Below the pieces are notes generated by a model, which ran no database searches, had not been told where the DNA came from, and saw only the letters and a program-made list of their open reading frames with translations. The translations under genes and the position numbers were made by a program. Below are positions 37,238 through 46,827 of a stretch of DNA of 64,000 nt, one piece after another (positions within the stretch are counted from its first letter, which is position 1; the number at the start of each line of letters is the position of its first letter). This DNA comes from Andreprevotia chitinilytica DSM 18519. GTDB taxonomy: Bacteria; Pseudomonadota; Gammaproteobacteria; Burkholderiales; Chitinibacteraceae. The stretch lies in contig NZ_JONM01000005.1 in NCBI RefSeq assembly GCF_000711875.1, positions 62,001 to 126,000 on the forward strand, given 5' to 3'.

Positions 37238-39001
37238 ATGCCTTCAATGCCCCGCGCGATCGTCCGCTCAGCGCCCTTGCTCATTTTTCTGGCTGTTTCG
37301 ATGGCCGCCTTCGGCCAGTACAAGGTCGAACTGAGTGCGCCTGCCGACGTCAAGGATCTGCTGGTCGATCACCTCGATCTCTACCGCTGGCAGACCGATC
37401 AGAAAGTCACCCCCGATACCCTGAAATCCCTGATTGAGCGTGTGCCGCAAGATGCCAGCGGCTTGCTCAACACGGCCGGCTATTTCTCGCCCAAGGTCGA
37501 AGCCCGGCTGGATGAAGCCAGCACGCCGCCGCGCGTAGTCGTGACGGTTGATCCGGGTGAGCTCAGCCGCTTCAGCCAGATCGATTTCCAGCTCAACGGC
37601 GCGATCGATGATGACGAAGAACGGGTGGCGCGCCTGAAAGAGCGCTTGCAGGACAACCTGGCGATCAAACTCGGCGATCCGTTTACCCAGTCTGCGTGGA
37701 GCGACGCCAAGCGCCGCGTGCTCAACAGCCTGCAAAGTTCGCGCTACCCGACGGCGCGTTTCGCCAAGAACGAAGTGAAGATCGACCCGGTTGCCCACAC
37801 CGCCATCGCCACGCTGATCATCGATAGCGGCCCGCTCTATCGCTATGGCGAGATCACGGTTGAAGGGCTGACGCGCTACCCGGAGTTCCTGGTGCGTAAC
37901 CGGATCGGATTTCACGAGGGGGATTACTTCCGCCGCCGCGATTTGCTCGATCTGCAATCCGATCTGGAAGCCCAGCCACAATTCGGCGGCGCGGTGGTTG
38001 AAGCGCTGCCAAGCGAATCGCCACCCTATGTCGCCCCGGTCACCGTGCGTGTACAGGAAGTGCCGATGCAGCGCATTACGCTCGGCGCGGGCTACGGCAC
38101 GGTGGCCGGGCCGCGCGGCACGGTCGATTACGCCTACAACAACCTGTTCAACAAAGGCTGGGTCTTCGATACCCAGACCGCGCTGGATCGCGATACGCAG
38201 GAGTTCGATGCCGGTATCACCTTCCCGCAGCAGCTCTCTGGTTATGCGCATCGCGTCTATACGACCATCAAGCGGGCCGACGTGCAGGGCTTGCTCACGC
38301 GCACCGACAAGATTGGCGTAACGCGGTCGATGTCCGAAATCAAGAACAGCAACGGGATCGATCGGCAGATCACGCTCGAATACCTGTTCGAGACGCGTAA
38401 TCCCAACGATGGCACGACCGATACCGTACACTCGCTCACCGGTAACTATCGCTGGATCCGGCGCAATTTCGACAGCCAGCGCGATCCGCATCAGGGCAAT
38501 CTGCTGCAGCTGGAAGGCGGCGGCGCGGTCAAGGGGCTGTTCTCTGACCAGACCTTCGTACGCTTGTATGGCCGCGGCCAGCAATACTGGCCGATTGGTG
38601 AAAAAGGCGTGCTGATCGGGCGGCTTGAGCTGGGCCAGACCTTTACACCAGATGAGTCCGAAGTGCCGACCGATTGGCTGTTCCGTGCTGGCGGCTCGAA
38701 CAGCGTGCGCGGCTATGACTACCAAAGCCTGGGTGTGCCGGGGATAGGGGCAGTGCTGCCGGGCAAGGTCATCGCCACGTCGTCGATCGAATTGCAATAT
38801 CCCGTCTACAAGCAATGGCGTGGCGCGGTGTTTGCCGACTACGGCGGCGCAGCCGAGGACTGGAAAGCGCTCAAGATGGTGACCGGTGTCGGTGCCGGCG
38901 CCCGCTGGATCAGCCCGGTTGGTGTGTTGGGCGCTGATCTCGCCTACGGCATTCAGGCGCGGCATTACCGCTTCTATTTCAGTTTGGGGCTCGCCTTCTG
39001 A
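37238..39001 (+). CDS. tamA: Translocation and assembly module outer-membrane protein TamA
   Basis: About 587 residues with an N-terminal signal peptide (APLLIFLAVSMAAFG), periplasmic POTRA domains and a C-terminal Omp85 barrel. The barrel carries the conserved loop motif AGGSNSVRGYDYQSLG and ends in an aromatic (SLGLAF). With TamB it assembles autotransporters and outer-membrane proteins. The start is ATG 37238 or 37247; neither has a strong binding site. The TGA overlaps the tamB ATG (TGATG). Confidence 0.92.
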   Translation: MPSMPRAIVRSAPLLIFLAVSMAAFGQYKVELSAPADVKDLLVDHLDLYRWQTDQKVTPDTLKSLIERVPQDASGLLNTAGYFSPKVEARLDEASTPPRVVVTVDPGELSRFSQIDFQLNGAIDDDEERVARLKERLQDNLAIKLGDPFTQSAWSDAKRRVLNSLQSSRYPTARFAKNEVKIDPVAHTAIATLIIDSGPLYRYGEITVEGLTRYPEFLVRNRIGFHEGDYFRRRDLLDLQSDLEAQPQFGGAVVEALPSESPPYVAPVTVRVQEVPMQRITLGAGYGTVAGPRGTVDYAYNNLFNKGWVFDTQTALDRDTQEFDAGITFPQQLSGYAHRVYTTIKRADVQGLLTRTDKIGVTRSMSEIKNSNGIDRQITLEYLFETRNPNDGTTDTVHSLTGNYRWIRRNFDSQRDPHQGNLLQLEGGGAVKGLFSDQTFVRLYGRGQQYWPIGEKGVLIGRLELGQTFTPDESEVPTDWLFRAGGSNSVRGYDYQSLGVPGIGAVLPGKVIATSSIELQYPVYKQWRGAVFADYGGAAEDWKALKMVTGVGAGARWISPVGVLGADLAYGIQARHYRFYFSLGLAF

Positions 39002-42000
39002 TGACGACCCCGACCACGCAGCCGGATATGACTGAACCCACCAGCCCGCCGCCCAAGCGCCGGCGCGACGTGATCCGCTGGCTGGTGTACGGCACGCTGG
39101 GTTTCCTGTTGCTGCTGGCTGCGGGTATCTATACCGCTGCCAGCTGGCTGGATGGCGAAAGCGGCCGGGCGTGGTTGCTCAGCAAGCTCAACCAGTCCGG
39201 CGTGGTGAAGATCGAGCGGGTGGATGGGCCGCTGTGGCGCGATGTAACGGTGACCGGTATCTCGGTCGATACCCCCGAAGTCGCCGTGAAGGTCGACCGC
39301 GTGCACCTGGTGTGGGATGCCTACGCGTTGTGGGGCAGAACGTTCTCTGCTCGTACACTTGATATCGGCAACGTCGAAATCCGCACCAAACCCCAACCGC
39401 CCAAACCGAAGCCAAGCCCGCCGCCAACATCGCTGGCGTTGCCGCTGGGCATCCAGATCAATGAGCTGCGGCTGGGCAAACTCGTCGTCGTCGATACCCC
39501 GGTCGAGCTGCATGACATCAAGCTCGCATTCTCCAGCAGCGGGCGTTTTCATGTACTCGACCTGAAACAACTGGCAACGCCGCATGGCCGCTTGTGGGCC
39601 AAGCTCAGTCTGGATGGCCAAGCGCCATTCAAGGTCGGCGGCAGTGTGGATTTTGCCGGGCACGCCGATGAATACGCGGTCAACGCGAATTACAAGCTGG
39701 CCGGCAATCTGCGGGATCTGGCGCTCAATGGCCAGATCAGCGGCGCGCGCATGCAGGGGCGGCTGAATTTGCGTGTCGATGCCTTTGCACCCTACGTTTA
39801 CAACATCGTTCACGAAGCCAAGCTGGAAATCGATCAACTGAATCCGGCGACGGTGTTGGCCGGTTTGCCACAGGCCGATCTGTCCGTGCGGCTCAACGTG
39901 CAACCGACCGGCGAGGACACCGCACGCGGCACGCTGTCGGTGCGCAATGCCAAGCCGCTGGCGATCCAGCAGAAGGGTGTTCCGGTTGCATCCATCGATG
40001 CCGCATTCGACGTACGCAATGGTCGGCTCGATCTCAACAAGCTGCAGGCGCAATTGCTCGGCAACGGCAAGCTCGATGGGCAAGGGCAGTTCCGCGCCGA
40101 CCGGCTCGATGCCAAGCTCGTGCTCGCCGGCATTGATCTGGCGAAGCTGGTGCCCAGCACCGCCAAGACGCAACTCGCCGGCACCATTGCCCTCACTGGC
40201 CCGTATCACGCGCCGGATGTCAAAGCCGACCTGAACGATCCGGGTTTCAAGACCAGCCTCAAGGCGGATTTCGGCTGGATCAATCCGCAAAAGGAACGCC
40301 GTATTGCGATCCGCAAGCTTGATCTGGCGCGCGGTAGCAGCTCGGCCAAGCTCAGCGGCGAGTTCGGATTGGATAAGCAGGATTTCCGCGCCGAAGGCCA
40401 GTTCGCCCACTTCAACCCGGCCGATTTTCTGGCGGCACCGGCCGGAGATATCAGCGGGCAGCTCAAAGCATCCGGCGGGCTCAAGCCGCATTGGCAAGCG
40501 TTGCTGGATTACCAATTCGCCAATAGCCGCTTCAACGGCGAACCACTGGTCGGCAAAGGCCATGCCCAGCTGGCGGATCAACACTTATCCAATGTCGATC
40601 TGTTCCTGCAGCTGGGCAGCAATCGCCTGACCGCGGTGGGTGCACTTGGCAAGCCGGGCGACAAGCTGGCGCTCAAGCTGGCGCTGGAGAACCTTGCCGA
40701 GCTGGGGCATGGTTTTGGCGGGCGGGTGATCGGCAATGCCGACGTATCCGGCGCATTCACCAAGCCCTTGATCAACGGCAAGCTGGGCGCCGCCAACGTG
40801 CTCACGCCTTGGGGGTTGCGCGTGGCGCGTGGTGATGCGTTGGCCACGCTTTACCCCGACCTCACCAGCCCGGCCAAGATCGAGTTGTCGCTCGAACAAG
40901 CGCAAGGCTTCGGCGCTGAAGTGGCAAAGGCGCAATTCAATCTGGATGGCACGCAGGCGCAGCATCGGCTGCGGCTTGATGTCGATGGCAACTATCAGCA
41001 CGAGCTCGTTTCACTTGCACTCGCTGCCAGCGGGGGCTTGAATGCCGAGCAGCAATGGCGCGGCCGGATCGACGAACTGACGCTCAAGGCGCGGCTGCCG
41101 ATGCGGCTCATGGGCGCAACCAATCTGGAAGCCGGCCCCAAGGCGGTTCATCTCGGCAATGCCAGACTCGCCATCGGTGAAAGCACGCTACAAATCGACC
41201 GCCTCAACTGGCAACCCGGCAAGCTGGATACCTCCGGCTCCGCGCCACGTTTGTTGCCGGCCGAGTGGGCCAAGCTGGCGGGCCTCAAGAAGCTGGATAC
41301 CGATCTGGTGTTGTCGGCACGCTGGCAAATCGCGCAGGCGAATTGGCTCGATGGCTTCGTCGAGCTGGAGCGGCTCAGTGGTGATGCAGCCATGCGCAAT
41401 GGCGATAACGTTTTGCAGGCGCTGCAGCTGGATCAATTCAAGTTGCGCGTGGCGGCGGTGCAGTCCCGCGTGACGGCTGCTGGCGAGCTGCAGAGCCGTC
41501 GTTTTGGCAACGTGAAACTGAGCGGCGATACCGTCGTCGATGCGCCCAATTGGCGACCGGCTCCCGGCGCATCGCTCAACCTGTTGGCGGATGGCAATCT
41601 GCCCGATCTGGCCAAGATCGCGCCGTTGTTCGGCAACGATATCCAACTGGCCGGTCGCGCCAAATTCCATATCACCCGCAACGGCCCGTTCGATGCGACC
41701 GCCCGCCTGAGCGGCACCGTGGATGGTGACGATCTGGCCATCAAGGACAGCGCCACTGGGGTCAGCCTCAACAAAGGCTTGATGCGCATCCAGCTCAAGC
41801 CGGATCAGGTGGTGCTGGATACCGTGCAGTTCAGTGGCGGTACCGGCAAGCTGACCGCACAAGGTACGCTGGATATCAGCGGCGCAGACCCAGTCGCCAA
41901 GGCCACGGTAGTGGCGGAGAAGCTCACACTGATCAATAAGCCGGACATGCTGCTGGTGCTGTCCGGTAACGGCAATATCAGTTACAGCAAGGACGGCCTG

Positions 42001-42852
42001 TCGGTCACCGGCAAGATGAAAGCCGATAGCGGCGATATCTATTACCGCGCCGCTGATACACCAAAGCTGTCCGACGACGTGGTGATCGTGGGGGCCGAGC
42101 CGAAGGAGGCCAGTCATGGCTTGTCGCTGGCGAATCTGCAGTTCGATGTCGACCTCGGCGACGATTTCCGCTTCCGTGGTTATGGCATCGAGGCTGAGCT
42201 GGGCGGCGTGCTGCGGTTGGTCGCCAAGCCGAACCAGTCGCTGGCGGCATTCGGTCAGGTGAAAGTGCTGGAGGGCAGTACCTACCGAGCCTACGGCCAG
42301 AAGCTGGATATCGAGCGCGGCGTGCTGAGCTTTGCCGGCCCGCTTGATAATCCTGGGCTGGACATCCTCGCCATGCGGCGCGGCTTGTCGGTTGAGGCCG
42401 GGGTGGCCGTGAAGGGCACTGCGCTCAGCCCCCGTGTCACCCTGTATTCGGAACCGACCGTGCCGGACAACGACAAGCTGGCCTGGCTGCTGTTCGGCCA
42501 CGGCACCGACAGTATGGACAAGGGCGATTCCGCCGTGTTGGTGCAGCTGCTGAACGCCGCTATGACGGGGGGCGACCCCGGCACCAGCCTGACCGATCAG
42601 GTGTTTGGCGCGGTCGGCATCGACGAAGTCGGCATGGCCACGGGCAAGATGCAGAACGGCACCACTACCCAAGTGGTATCGGTCAGTAAACGCTTGAGCA
42701 AAACGGTGAAGCTGTCGCTGGAAAAGAGCATGAACGGCCTGCAAGACGGGATCAAACTCTCGTGGCAGTTCTCACGCCGCTGGTCGTTGGTGAGTCGCTT
42801 CGGCACCGACGAAAGCACGCTGGATGCGACGTATACGATGCGGTTTGATTAG
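39001..42852 (+). CDS. tamB: Translocation and assembly module inner-membrane protein TamB
   Basis: 1283 residues. A single N-terminal membrane helix (WLVYGTLGFLLLLAAGIYTA) is followed by a very long repetitive beta-strand region of the AsmA-like/DUF490 type that spans the periplasm as a hydrophobic groove. The conserved C-terminal TamB domain contains GSTYRAYGQKLDIERGVLSF and LLFGHGTDSMDKGDS. It couples to TamA; related proteins also move phospholipids between membranes. Its ATG overlaps the tamA stop by one base. Confidence 0.94.
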   Translation: MTTPTTQPDMTEPTSPPPKRRRDVIRWLVYGTLGFLLLLAAGIYTAASWLDGESGRAWLLSKLNQSGVVKIERVDGPLWRDVTVTGISVDTPEVAVKVDRVHLVWDAYALWGRTFSARTLDIGNVEIRTKPQPPKPKPSPPPTSLALPLGIQINELRLGKLVVVDTPVELHDIKLAFSSSGRFHVLDLKQLATPHGRLWAKLSLDGQAPFKVGGSVDFAGHADEYAVNANYKLAGNLRDLALNGQISGARMQGRLNLRVDAFAPYVYNIVHEAKLEIDQLNPATVLAGLPQADLSVRLNVQPTGEDTARGTLSVRNAKPLAIQQKGVPVASIDAAFDVRNGRLDLNKLQAQLLGNGKLDGQGQFRADRLDAKLVLAGIDLAKLVPSTAKTQLAGTIALTGPYHAPDVKADLNDPGFKTSLKADFGWINPQKERRIAIRKLDLARGSSSAKLSGEFGLDKQDFRAEGQFAHFNPADFLAAPAGDISGQLKASGGLKPHWQALLDYQFANSRFNGEPLVGKGHAQLADQHLSNVDLFLQLGSNRLTAVGALGKPGDKLALKLALENLAELGHGFGGRVIGNADVSGAFTKPLINGKLGAANVLTPWGLRVARGDALATLYPDLTSPAKIELSLEQAQGFGAEVAKAQFNLDGTQAQHRLRLDVDGNYQHELVSLALAASGGLNAEQQWRGRIDELTLKARLPMRLMGATNLEAGPKAVHLGNARLAIGESTLQIDRLNWQPGKLDTSGSAPRLLPAEWAKLAGLKKLDTDLVLSARWQIAQANWLDGFVELERLSGDAAMRNGDNVLQALQLDQFKLRVAAVQSRVTAAGELQSRRFGNVKLSGDTVVDAPNWRPAPGASLNLLADGNLPDLAKIAPLFGNDIQLAGRAKFHITRNGPFDATARLSGTVDGDDLAIKDSATGVSLNKGLMRIQLKPDQVVLDTVQFSGGTGKLTAQGTLDISGADPVAKATVVAEKLTLINKPDMLLVLSGNGNISYSKDGLSVTGKMKADSGDIYYRAADTPKLSDDVVIVGAEPKEASHGLSLANLQFDVDLGDDFRFRGYGIEAELGGVLRLVAKPNQSLAAFGQVKVLEGSTYRAYGQKLDIERGVLSFAGPLDNPGLDILAMRRGLSVEAGVAVKGTALSPRVTLYSEPTVPDNDKLAWLLFGHGTDSMDKGDSAVLVQLLNAAMTGGDPGTSLTDQVFGAVGIDEVGMATGKMQNGTTTQVVSVSKRLSKTVKLSLEKSMNGLQDGIKLSWQFSRRWSLVSRFGTDESTLDATYTMRFD

Positions 42853-42857
42853 TTTCG

Positions 42858-42947
42858 TAGGGCGGGCTAGCGGCTTGCTGCGTAACCCGCCGAACCAGGC
42901 CGTGACAGACCCATGCGGCGGGTTACGCATTCTGCTAACCCGCCCTA
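42858..42947. repeat. Palindromic GGCGGGTTA/TAACCCGCC element after tamB
   Basis: The ends TAGGGCGGGCTAGC and GCTAACCCGCCCTA face each other, with inner GCGTAACCCGCCG and CGGCGGGTTACGC. It belongs to the same family as 8142-8210 and lies between the converging tamB and comF. Confidence 0.85.
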
Positions 42948-42966
42948 TGCTGCTACATGATTCAGG

Positions 42967-43686
42967 CTACAGCGTCCGCGCCACCACCCACGCCTCCACA
43001 TGCACCGCGCCGGCCTTTTTCAGTGCCCGGGCGGCGGCATCCAGACTGGCCCCGCTGGTCATCACGTCATCCACGACTGCCACTCGCTTGCCGGCAATGG
43101 CCGCCGTCGCCACGAACGCACCACGCAGATTCTTGTGCCGGGCCGCCTGCGTGAGCCGGGCCTGGTGCTCGGTATCTCGGTTGCGGATCAGCATGTCGTG
43201 GCCGATGGGCACGTGCAGCGATTTGGCCAACGGTTTGGCGATCTCCACCGCTTGATTGAAACCGCGTTCTTTCAAGCGGTTGGCATGCAAGGGCAGCGGC
43301 AGGATCAAGTCCACACTGGGCGCGACCGGCAAGCGATGCAGCAGCGTTTCGGCCAGCATGGGCAGCAGGCTCCAGCGCCCGCCGAACTTGGCGGCCGGGA
43401 TCAGCTGCCCGACCACGCCGGTGTATTCCAGTGCAGCAAAACTGGCATCGAAGGCAGGCGGGGCCTTCAGACAACCGCCGCATAGGCCGCCATCTGGCGT
43501 CGGCAGTGCGCAGCGCGGGCAGAGCGATGCTGGCAAGCGAGGTAAATCGTGATGGCAACCGGCGCACAGGCCGCGTTTGGCTGTACCGCCGCACAGCACA
43601 CAGTTGGCCGGTAAGGCGAGGGTTTGCGCCACAGTGCTGTGCCAATGGCGCAACTTGTTCAGAAACTCTCTATTTAAAATTGACAA
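42967..43686 (-). CDS. comF: ComF-family phosphoribosyltransferase-like protein
   Basis: 239 residues. The N-terminus holds two zinc-binding pairs ([14 protein letters not shown]) and then [17 protein letters not shown]. The C-terminal PRTase domain has [18 protein letters not shown] and the PRPP loop [13 protein letters not shown]. ComF proteins function in natural transformation. No ATG fits the N-terminus; TTG 43686 is preceded by GGAG at a good distance. It is divergent from bioB, and its start lies 57 bp from the bioB ATG. Confidence 0.9.
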   Translation of the reverse strand: MSILNREFLNKLRHWHSTVAQTLALPANCVLCGGTAKRGLCAGCHHDLPRLPASLCPRCALPTPDGGLCGGCLKAPPAFDASFAALEYTGVVGQLIPAAKFGGRWSLLPMLAETLLHRLPVAPSVDLILPLPLHANRLKERGFNQAVEIAKPLAKSLHVPIGHDMLIRNRDTEHQARLTQAARHKNLRGAFVATAAIAGKRVAVVDDVMTSGASLDAAARALKKAGAVHVEAWVVARTL

Positions 43687-43742
43687 CTTGGCGGCTCCAT
43701 CGCGAGAATCCGGATATTCCCGTTGTAGACCAAGGCCATCGC

Positions 43743-44726
43743 ATGAATGCTCCGCAAACCATCGAACTCAAGCGCAAGACGCCACACGCCACTGGCGATC
43801 ACTGGACGGTCGATGCGGTGCAAGCGTTGTTCGACCTGCCGTTCAACGATCTGCTGTTCCGTGCCCAACAAGTGCACCGCGACCATTTCGATGCGAACAA
43901 GGTGCAGCTTTCCACGTTGCTGAGCGTGAAGACCGGCGGCTGTAGCGAAGACTGCGGCTACTGCCCGCAAGCTGCCCGCTACCACACCGGCGTTGAAGCC
44001 GAGCCGTTGATGCAGGCCGACGAAGTGCTGGAAGTCGCCCGTATCGCCAAGGAAAACGGCGCCAGCCGCTTCTGCATGGGCGGCGCATGGCGCAGCCCGA
44101 AGCAGCGCGATCTGGATGAACTCAAGAAGATGATCGCTGGCGTGAAGGCGCTCGGTCTGGAAACCTGTGGCACCTTCGGCATGCTGAAAGACGGCATGGC
44201 CGAGCAGCTCAAGGAGTCTGGCCTCGACTACTACAACCACAATCTGGATACTGCCCCGGAAAAATACGGCGATATCGTCTCCACCCGCGAATACGACGAC
44301 CGTCTGGATACGCTCGGCAAGGTGCGTAATGCTGGCCTGCACGTGTGCACCGGCGGCATCGTCGGCATGGGCGAAACCCGTGAGGAACGCGCCGGCTTGA
44401 TCGCGCAGCTGGCCAATCTCGATCCGCAGCCGGAATCGGTGCCGATCAATAATCTGGTGCAAGTGGAAGGCACGCCGCTGCACGGCACCGATCCGCTTGA
44501 TTGGACCGAGTTCGTCCGCACCATCGCCGTAGCGCGCATCACCTTGCCGCAATCGTTCGTGCGCTTGTCCGCTGGCCGCCAGCAAATGCCGGAAGCGATG
44601 CAGGCGTTGTGCTTCATGGCGGGGGCGAATTCGATTTTCTACGGCGACAAGCTGCTCACCACTGGCAACCCCGATGTAACGCGCGATCAGGCGCTGTTCA
44701 AGAAGCTGGATATCCAGCCGCTCTGA
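43743..44726 (+). CDS. bioB: Biotin synthase BioB
   Basis: 327-residue radical-SAM enzyme that inserts sulfur into dethiobiotin. The CxxxCxxC cluster motif is in [12 protein letters not shown] (near residues 60-67), and further motifs are [19 protein letters not shown] and the C-terminal [15 protein letters not shown] 43743 has AAGG upstream. No other bio genes are adjacent, so it is a stand-alone biotin gene sharing its promoter region with divergent comF. Confidence 0.97.
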   Translation: MNAPQTIELKRKTPHATGDHWTVDAVQALFDLPFNDLLFRAQQVHRDHFDANKVQLSTLLSVKTGGCSEDCGYCPQAARYHTGVEAEPLMQADEVLEVARIAKENGASRFCMGGAWRSPKQRDLDELKKMIAGVKALGLETCGTFGMLKDGMAEQLKESGLDYYNHNLDTAPEKYGDIVSTREYDDRLDTLGKVRNAGLHVCTGGIVGMGETREERAGLIAQLANLDPQPESVPINNLVQVEGTPLHGTDPLDWTEFVRTIAVARITLPQSFVRLSAGRQQMPEAMQALCFMAGANSIFYGDKLLTTGNPDVTRDQALFKKLDIQPL

Positions 44727-44750
44727 TTGTGCTTGCTCATTTTTCTGCAA

Positions 44751-44781
44751 AAAGACCCGTCCAGATGCGACGGGTTTTTTG
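44751..44781 (+). terminator. Terminator after bioB
   Basis: ACCCGTC (44756-44762) pairs with GACGGGT (44770-44776), with an A-tract before and a T-tract after. Confidence 0.9.
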
Positions 44782-44861
44782 TTGCCCTCGTCATTTATCA
44801 TGACGAATCGGGACAGGTAGTTTAAAGTTTTCCCGGCCCGTTCCGGGGTCTTGGAGTTTTC

Positions 44862-45659
44862 ATGTTGAAGTCGTTGATCTTGTCCTTGTTCGTCGCACTG
44901 CTGTGCACCGCTTGTGCCACCAGTGTGAACAAGGAAAACGTGGCAAATACCGGCGCTACGGCCGGTGTCACATTCCAGCAGGCGGCATTGACGCCGAAAA
45001 CCGGCGGCAAACTGGTCGCCGCTACCGAACTGAATCCCGGCGACATCATCTTGTCTGCCTCCGACGGCTTGACCTCGGCGGGTATTCGTCTGCTCACGCT
45101 GGCGCCGGTCAGCCATGCCGCGCTCTATATCGGCAACCAGCAGATCGCCGAAGCAGTGGGCGAGGGCGTGCGTGTGCGCACGGTGAGCGAGGTGCTGGAT
45201 GAAGAGGCGGTCGTGGTGGCCTTCCGCCATCCCGATCTGCAAGACCAGCACGCCAGTTTGATTCGCTCGTTTGCCTTGCAGCAGGTGGGCGATCGCTACA
45301 ACTACGTTGGCGTGATGTTGCAAGCGCCGTTCTCGATCGAGCGGCGCATTTGCGAGCTGCCCCTGGTGCCGGCCGGCGTGCGCGATTTCTGCCTGCGTGG
45401 CATGGCGACCATTCAGCTCGGGGCCGGGAATAATGATCGCTTCTTCTGCTCGCAATTCGTGCTGGAAGCCTATCGCGCTGCCGGTTTGCCGATTACCGAT
45501 GGCGATCCGCGCTGGGTCAGCCCGGCCGATATCCTGCACATGCGCGAAGGCGATGTGCCTTCGATGAAAATCCGCCAGACGCTGGTTTACGTCGGCCACC
45601 TCAAGTTCCAGCCCGCACCGTTGCAAGAGGCGCGCCGCATGGCGGCAGTAACCCCGTGA
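44862..45659 (+). CDS. YiiX/YaeF-like NlpC/P60 (permuted papain-fold) lipoprotein
   Basis: 265 residues with a lipoprotein signal; the lipobox LLCTAC places the acylated cysteine at residue 18. The domain has the YiiX-type order: LNPGDIILSA, then the catalytic histidine in SHAALYIGNQQIAEAVGEG, and the cysteine later in NDRFFCSQFVLEAYRAAG. This histidine-before-cysteine arrangement marks permuted NlpC/P60 proteins, which cleave or rearrange amide bonds. It is likely envelope-anchored. The substrate is unknown. Confidence 0.85.
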   Translation: MLKSLILSLFVALLCTACATSVNKENVANTGATAGVTFQQAALTPKTGGKLVAATELNPGDIILSASDGLTSAGIRLLTLAPVSHAALYIGNQQIAEAVGEGVRVRTVSEVLDEEAVVVAFRHPDLQDQHASLIRSFALQQVGDRYNYVGVMLQAPFSIERRICELPLVPAGVRDFCLRGMATIQLGAGNNDRFFCSQFVLEAYRAAGLPITDGDPRWVSPADILHMREGDVPSMKIRQTLVYVGHLKFQPAPLQEARRMAAVTP

Positions 45660-45679
45660 TCATCAATTCGGAGACTTTC

Positions 45680-46129
45680 ATGCTCGATGCAATTCTCGCT
45701 GCCGCTCACTACTTATCCATCATCTTGCTGGTCACTTTTCTCGCCATCGAAACGGTCTTGGTCAAGCGCGAGTGGATGCCGCAGGCGGCCGCCCGGCTGG
45801 CGCGCTACGACATGATGTACTTCCTGATGGCGATGGCTGTCCTGGCGACTGGCCTGCTGCGCGTGTTCTTCGGCGTAAAAGGCGTGGCCTTCTATGAGCA
45901 CAACCCACTGTTCCACGCCAAGGTCACCGTGTTCGTGCTGATTGCACTGACCTCGATCTGGCCGACGAAGCGCTTCTTGCACTGGAAAAAAGCGGCAGCG
46001 GCTGATCCGGCCTTTATCCCGGATGACATCGACCTGAAGCGTGTACGGCGCTGTGTGATGGCAGAGGCACATTTGCTGGTGTTGATGCCGATTCTGGCGG
46101 CATTTATGGCGCGTGGGATTGGGATGTAA
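45680..46129 (+). CDS. DUF2214-family inner-membrane protein
   Basis: 149 residues with four hydrophobic segments (about 5-25, 45-65, 80-95, 128-145). It begins MLDAILAAAHYLSIILLV, and a conserved-looking FFGVKGVAFYEHNPLFHAKV loop follows the second helix. This is the DUF2214 pattern; some related small proteins bind haem, but no function is established. ATG 45680 has GGAG eight bases upstream. It is likely cotranscribed with the lipoprotein gene 20 bp before it. Confidence 0.82.
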   Translation: MLDAILAAAHYLSIILLVTFLAIETVLVKREWMPQAAARLARYDMMYFLMAMAVLATGLLRVFFGVKGVAFYEHNPLFHAKVTVFVLIALTSIWPTKRFLHWKKAAAADPAFIPDDIDLKRVRRCVMAEAHLLVLMPILAAFMARGIGM

Positions 46130-46242
46130 GCGCGGCCAATAAAACCCTGCTGGCGTTGTTGTGCTCACTTGCCGTACGAAATGTACTGTCTGCGTTTCGC
46201 ACGCCTAGCCAGCACCGCTACGCTGGGTTTTCTTGGCCGCGC
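46130..46242. repeat. 113-bp palindromic element (candidate MITE-like repeat)
   Basis: Terminal inverted repeats GCGCGGCCAATAAAACCC (46130-46147) and GGGTTTTCTTGGCCGCGC (46225-46242) match at 17 of 18 positions. The interior contains a TGCTGGC/GCCAGCA pair. It lies between DUF2214 and the RES-Xre operators. No second copy is in the window, so the repeat-family assignment is inference. Confidence 0.6.
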
Positions 46243-46276
46243 TTGGTTGTGGCAATACTGCGTAGATGCACTTGTC

Positions 46277-46310
46277 TCTCAAGTGAGATAGAATTAAATC
46301 TCAAATGAGA
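46277..46310 (+). promoter_or_regulatory. Twin palindromic operators of the RES-Xre module
   Basis: TCTCAAGTGAGA (46277-46288) and TCTCAAATGAGA (46299-46310) are 12-bp near-perfect palindromes with starts 22 bp apart, two helical turns. A -10-like TAGAAT (46289-46294) lies between them. The antitoxin ATG is 19 bp downstream of the second. This is the arrangement expected for autorepression by a dimeric Xre antitoxin. Confidence 0.7.
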
Positions 46311-46328
46311 CGAACTCAGGAGGTCATC

Positions 46329-46799
46329 ATGACCAAGGCAGCAGTACTACCCACATCGCGCCACGCGGTACCGAATGTGGCTGGTGTCTCGCGCTTGCGC
46401 GGCTTGGCGGACCAACTGGGGCGGGCTACGCCGGGAGCGCGTATCGAGCTGATCCGTGCGGGCATGCCGGCTGAACTCGTGGGGGATATCGCCGAAGCGT
46501 TCGATATTTCGAAGCAGCAAGTCTATGGCGTGCTGCATATTCCGGCTTCGACCGGCGCGCGGCTGACCAAGGAAAACAAGACACTCGGCGTGGCTGAAAG
46601 CGAGCGGGTGGCACGTATCGTCGAGATCACCCGGGCGGCCGTCGAAGCGTTTGGCGATGAGCGCAAAGCCAAGCGCTGGCTGACCAGCCCCAGCCGCTCT
46701 TTCAATGGCGCCACGCCGTTCTCGATGCTGGATACCGAAATCGGTGCGCAGGAAGTGCGGCGGGTACTGGTGGTGATCCAGTACGGCGGCGTTTTCTAA
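46329..46799 (+). CDS. Xre/MbcA/ParS-type antitoxin of a RES-Xre module
   Basis: 156 residues, ATG 46329 behind CAGGAGG. The middle carries an Xre-like helix-turn-helix (AELVGDIAEAFDISKQQVYGVL), and the C-terminus has the toxin-binding DUF2384 domain: AVEAFGDERKAKRWL, FNGATPFSMLDTEIGAQEVRRVL. This antitoxin binds and blocks the RES toxin active site and represses its promoter. Twin palindromes sit directly upstream. The toxin gene follows after 28 bp. Confidence 0.92.
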   Translation: MTKAAVLPTSRHAVPNVAGVSRLRGLADQLGRATPGARIELIRAGMPAELVGDIAEAFDISKQQVYGVLHIPASTGARLTKENKTLGVAESERVARIVEITRAAVEAFGDERKAKRWLTSPSRSFNGATPFSMLDTEIGAQEVRRVLVVIQYGGVF

Positions 46800-46827
46800 A
46801 CGTTCCCGCTAATCCGCCCATCCAGCA

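Noticed and set aside
43674-45626. 650-codon minus-strand frame opposite bioB and the lipoprotein gene
   Set aside because: It spans the bioB terminator and two recognisable genes on the other strand; shadow frame.
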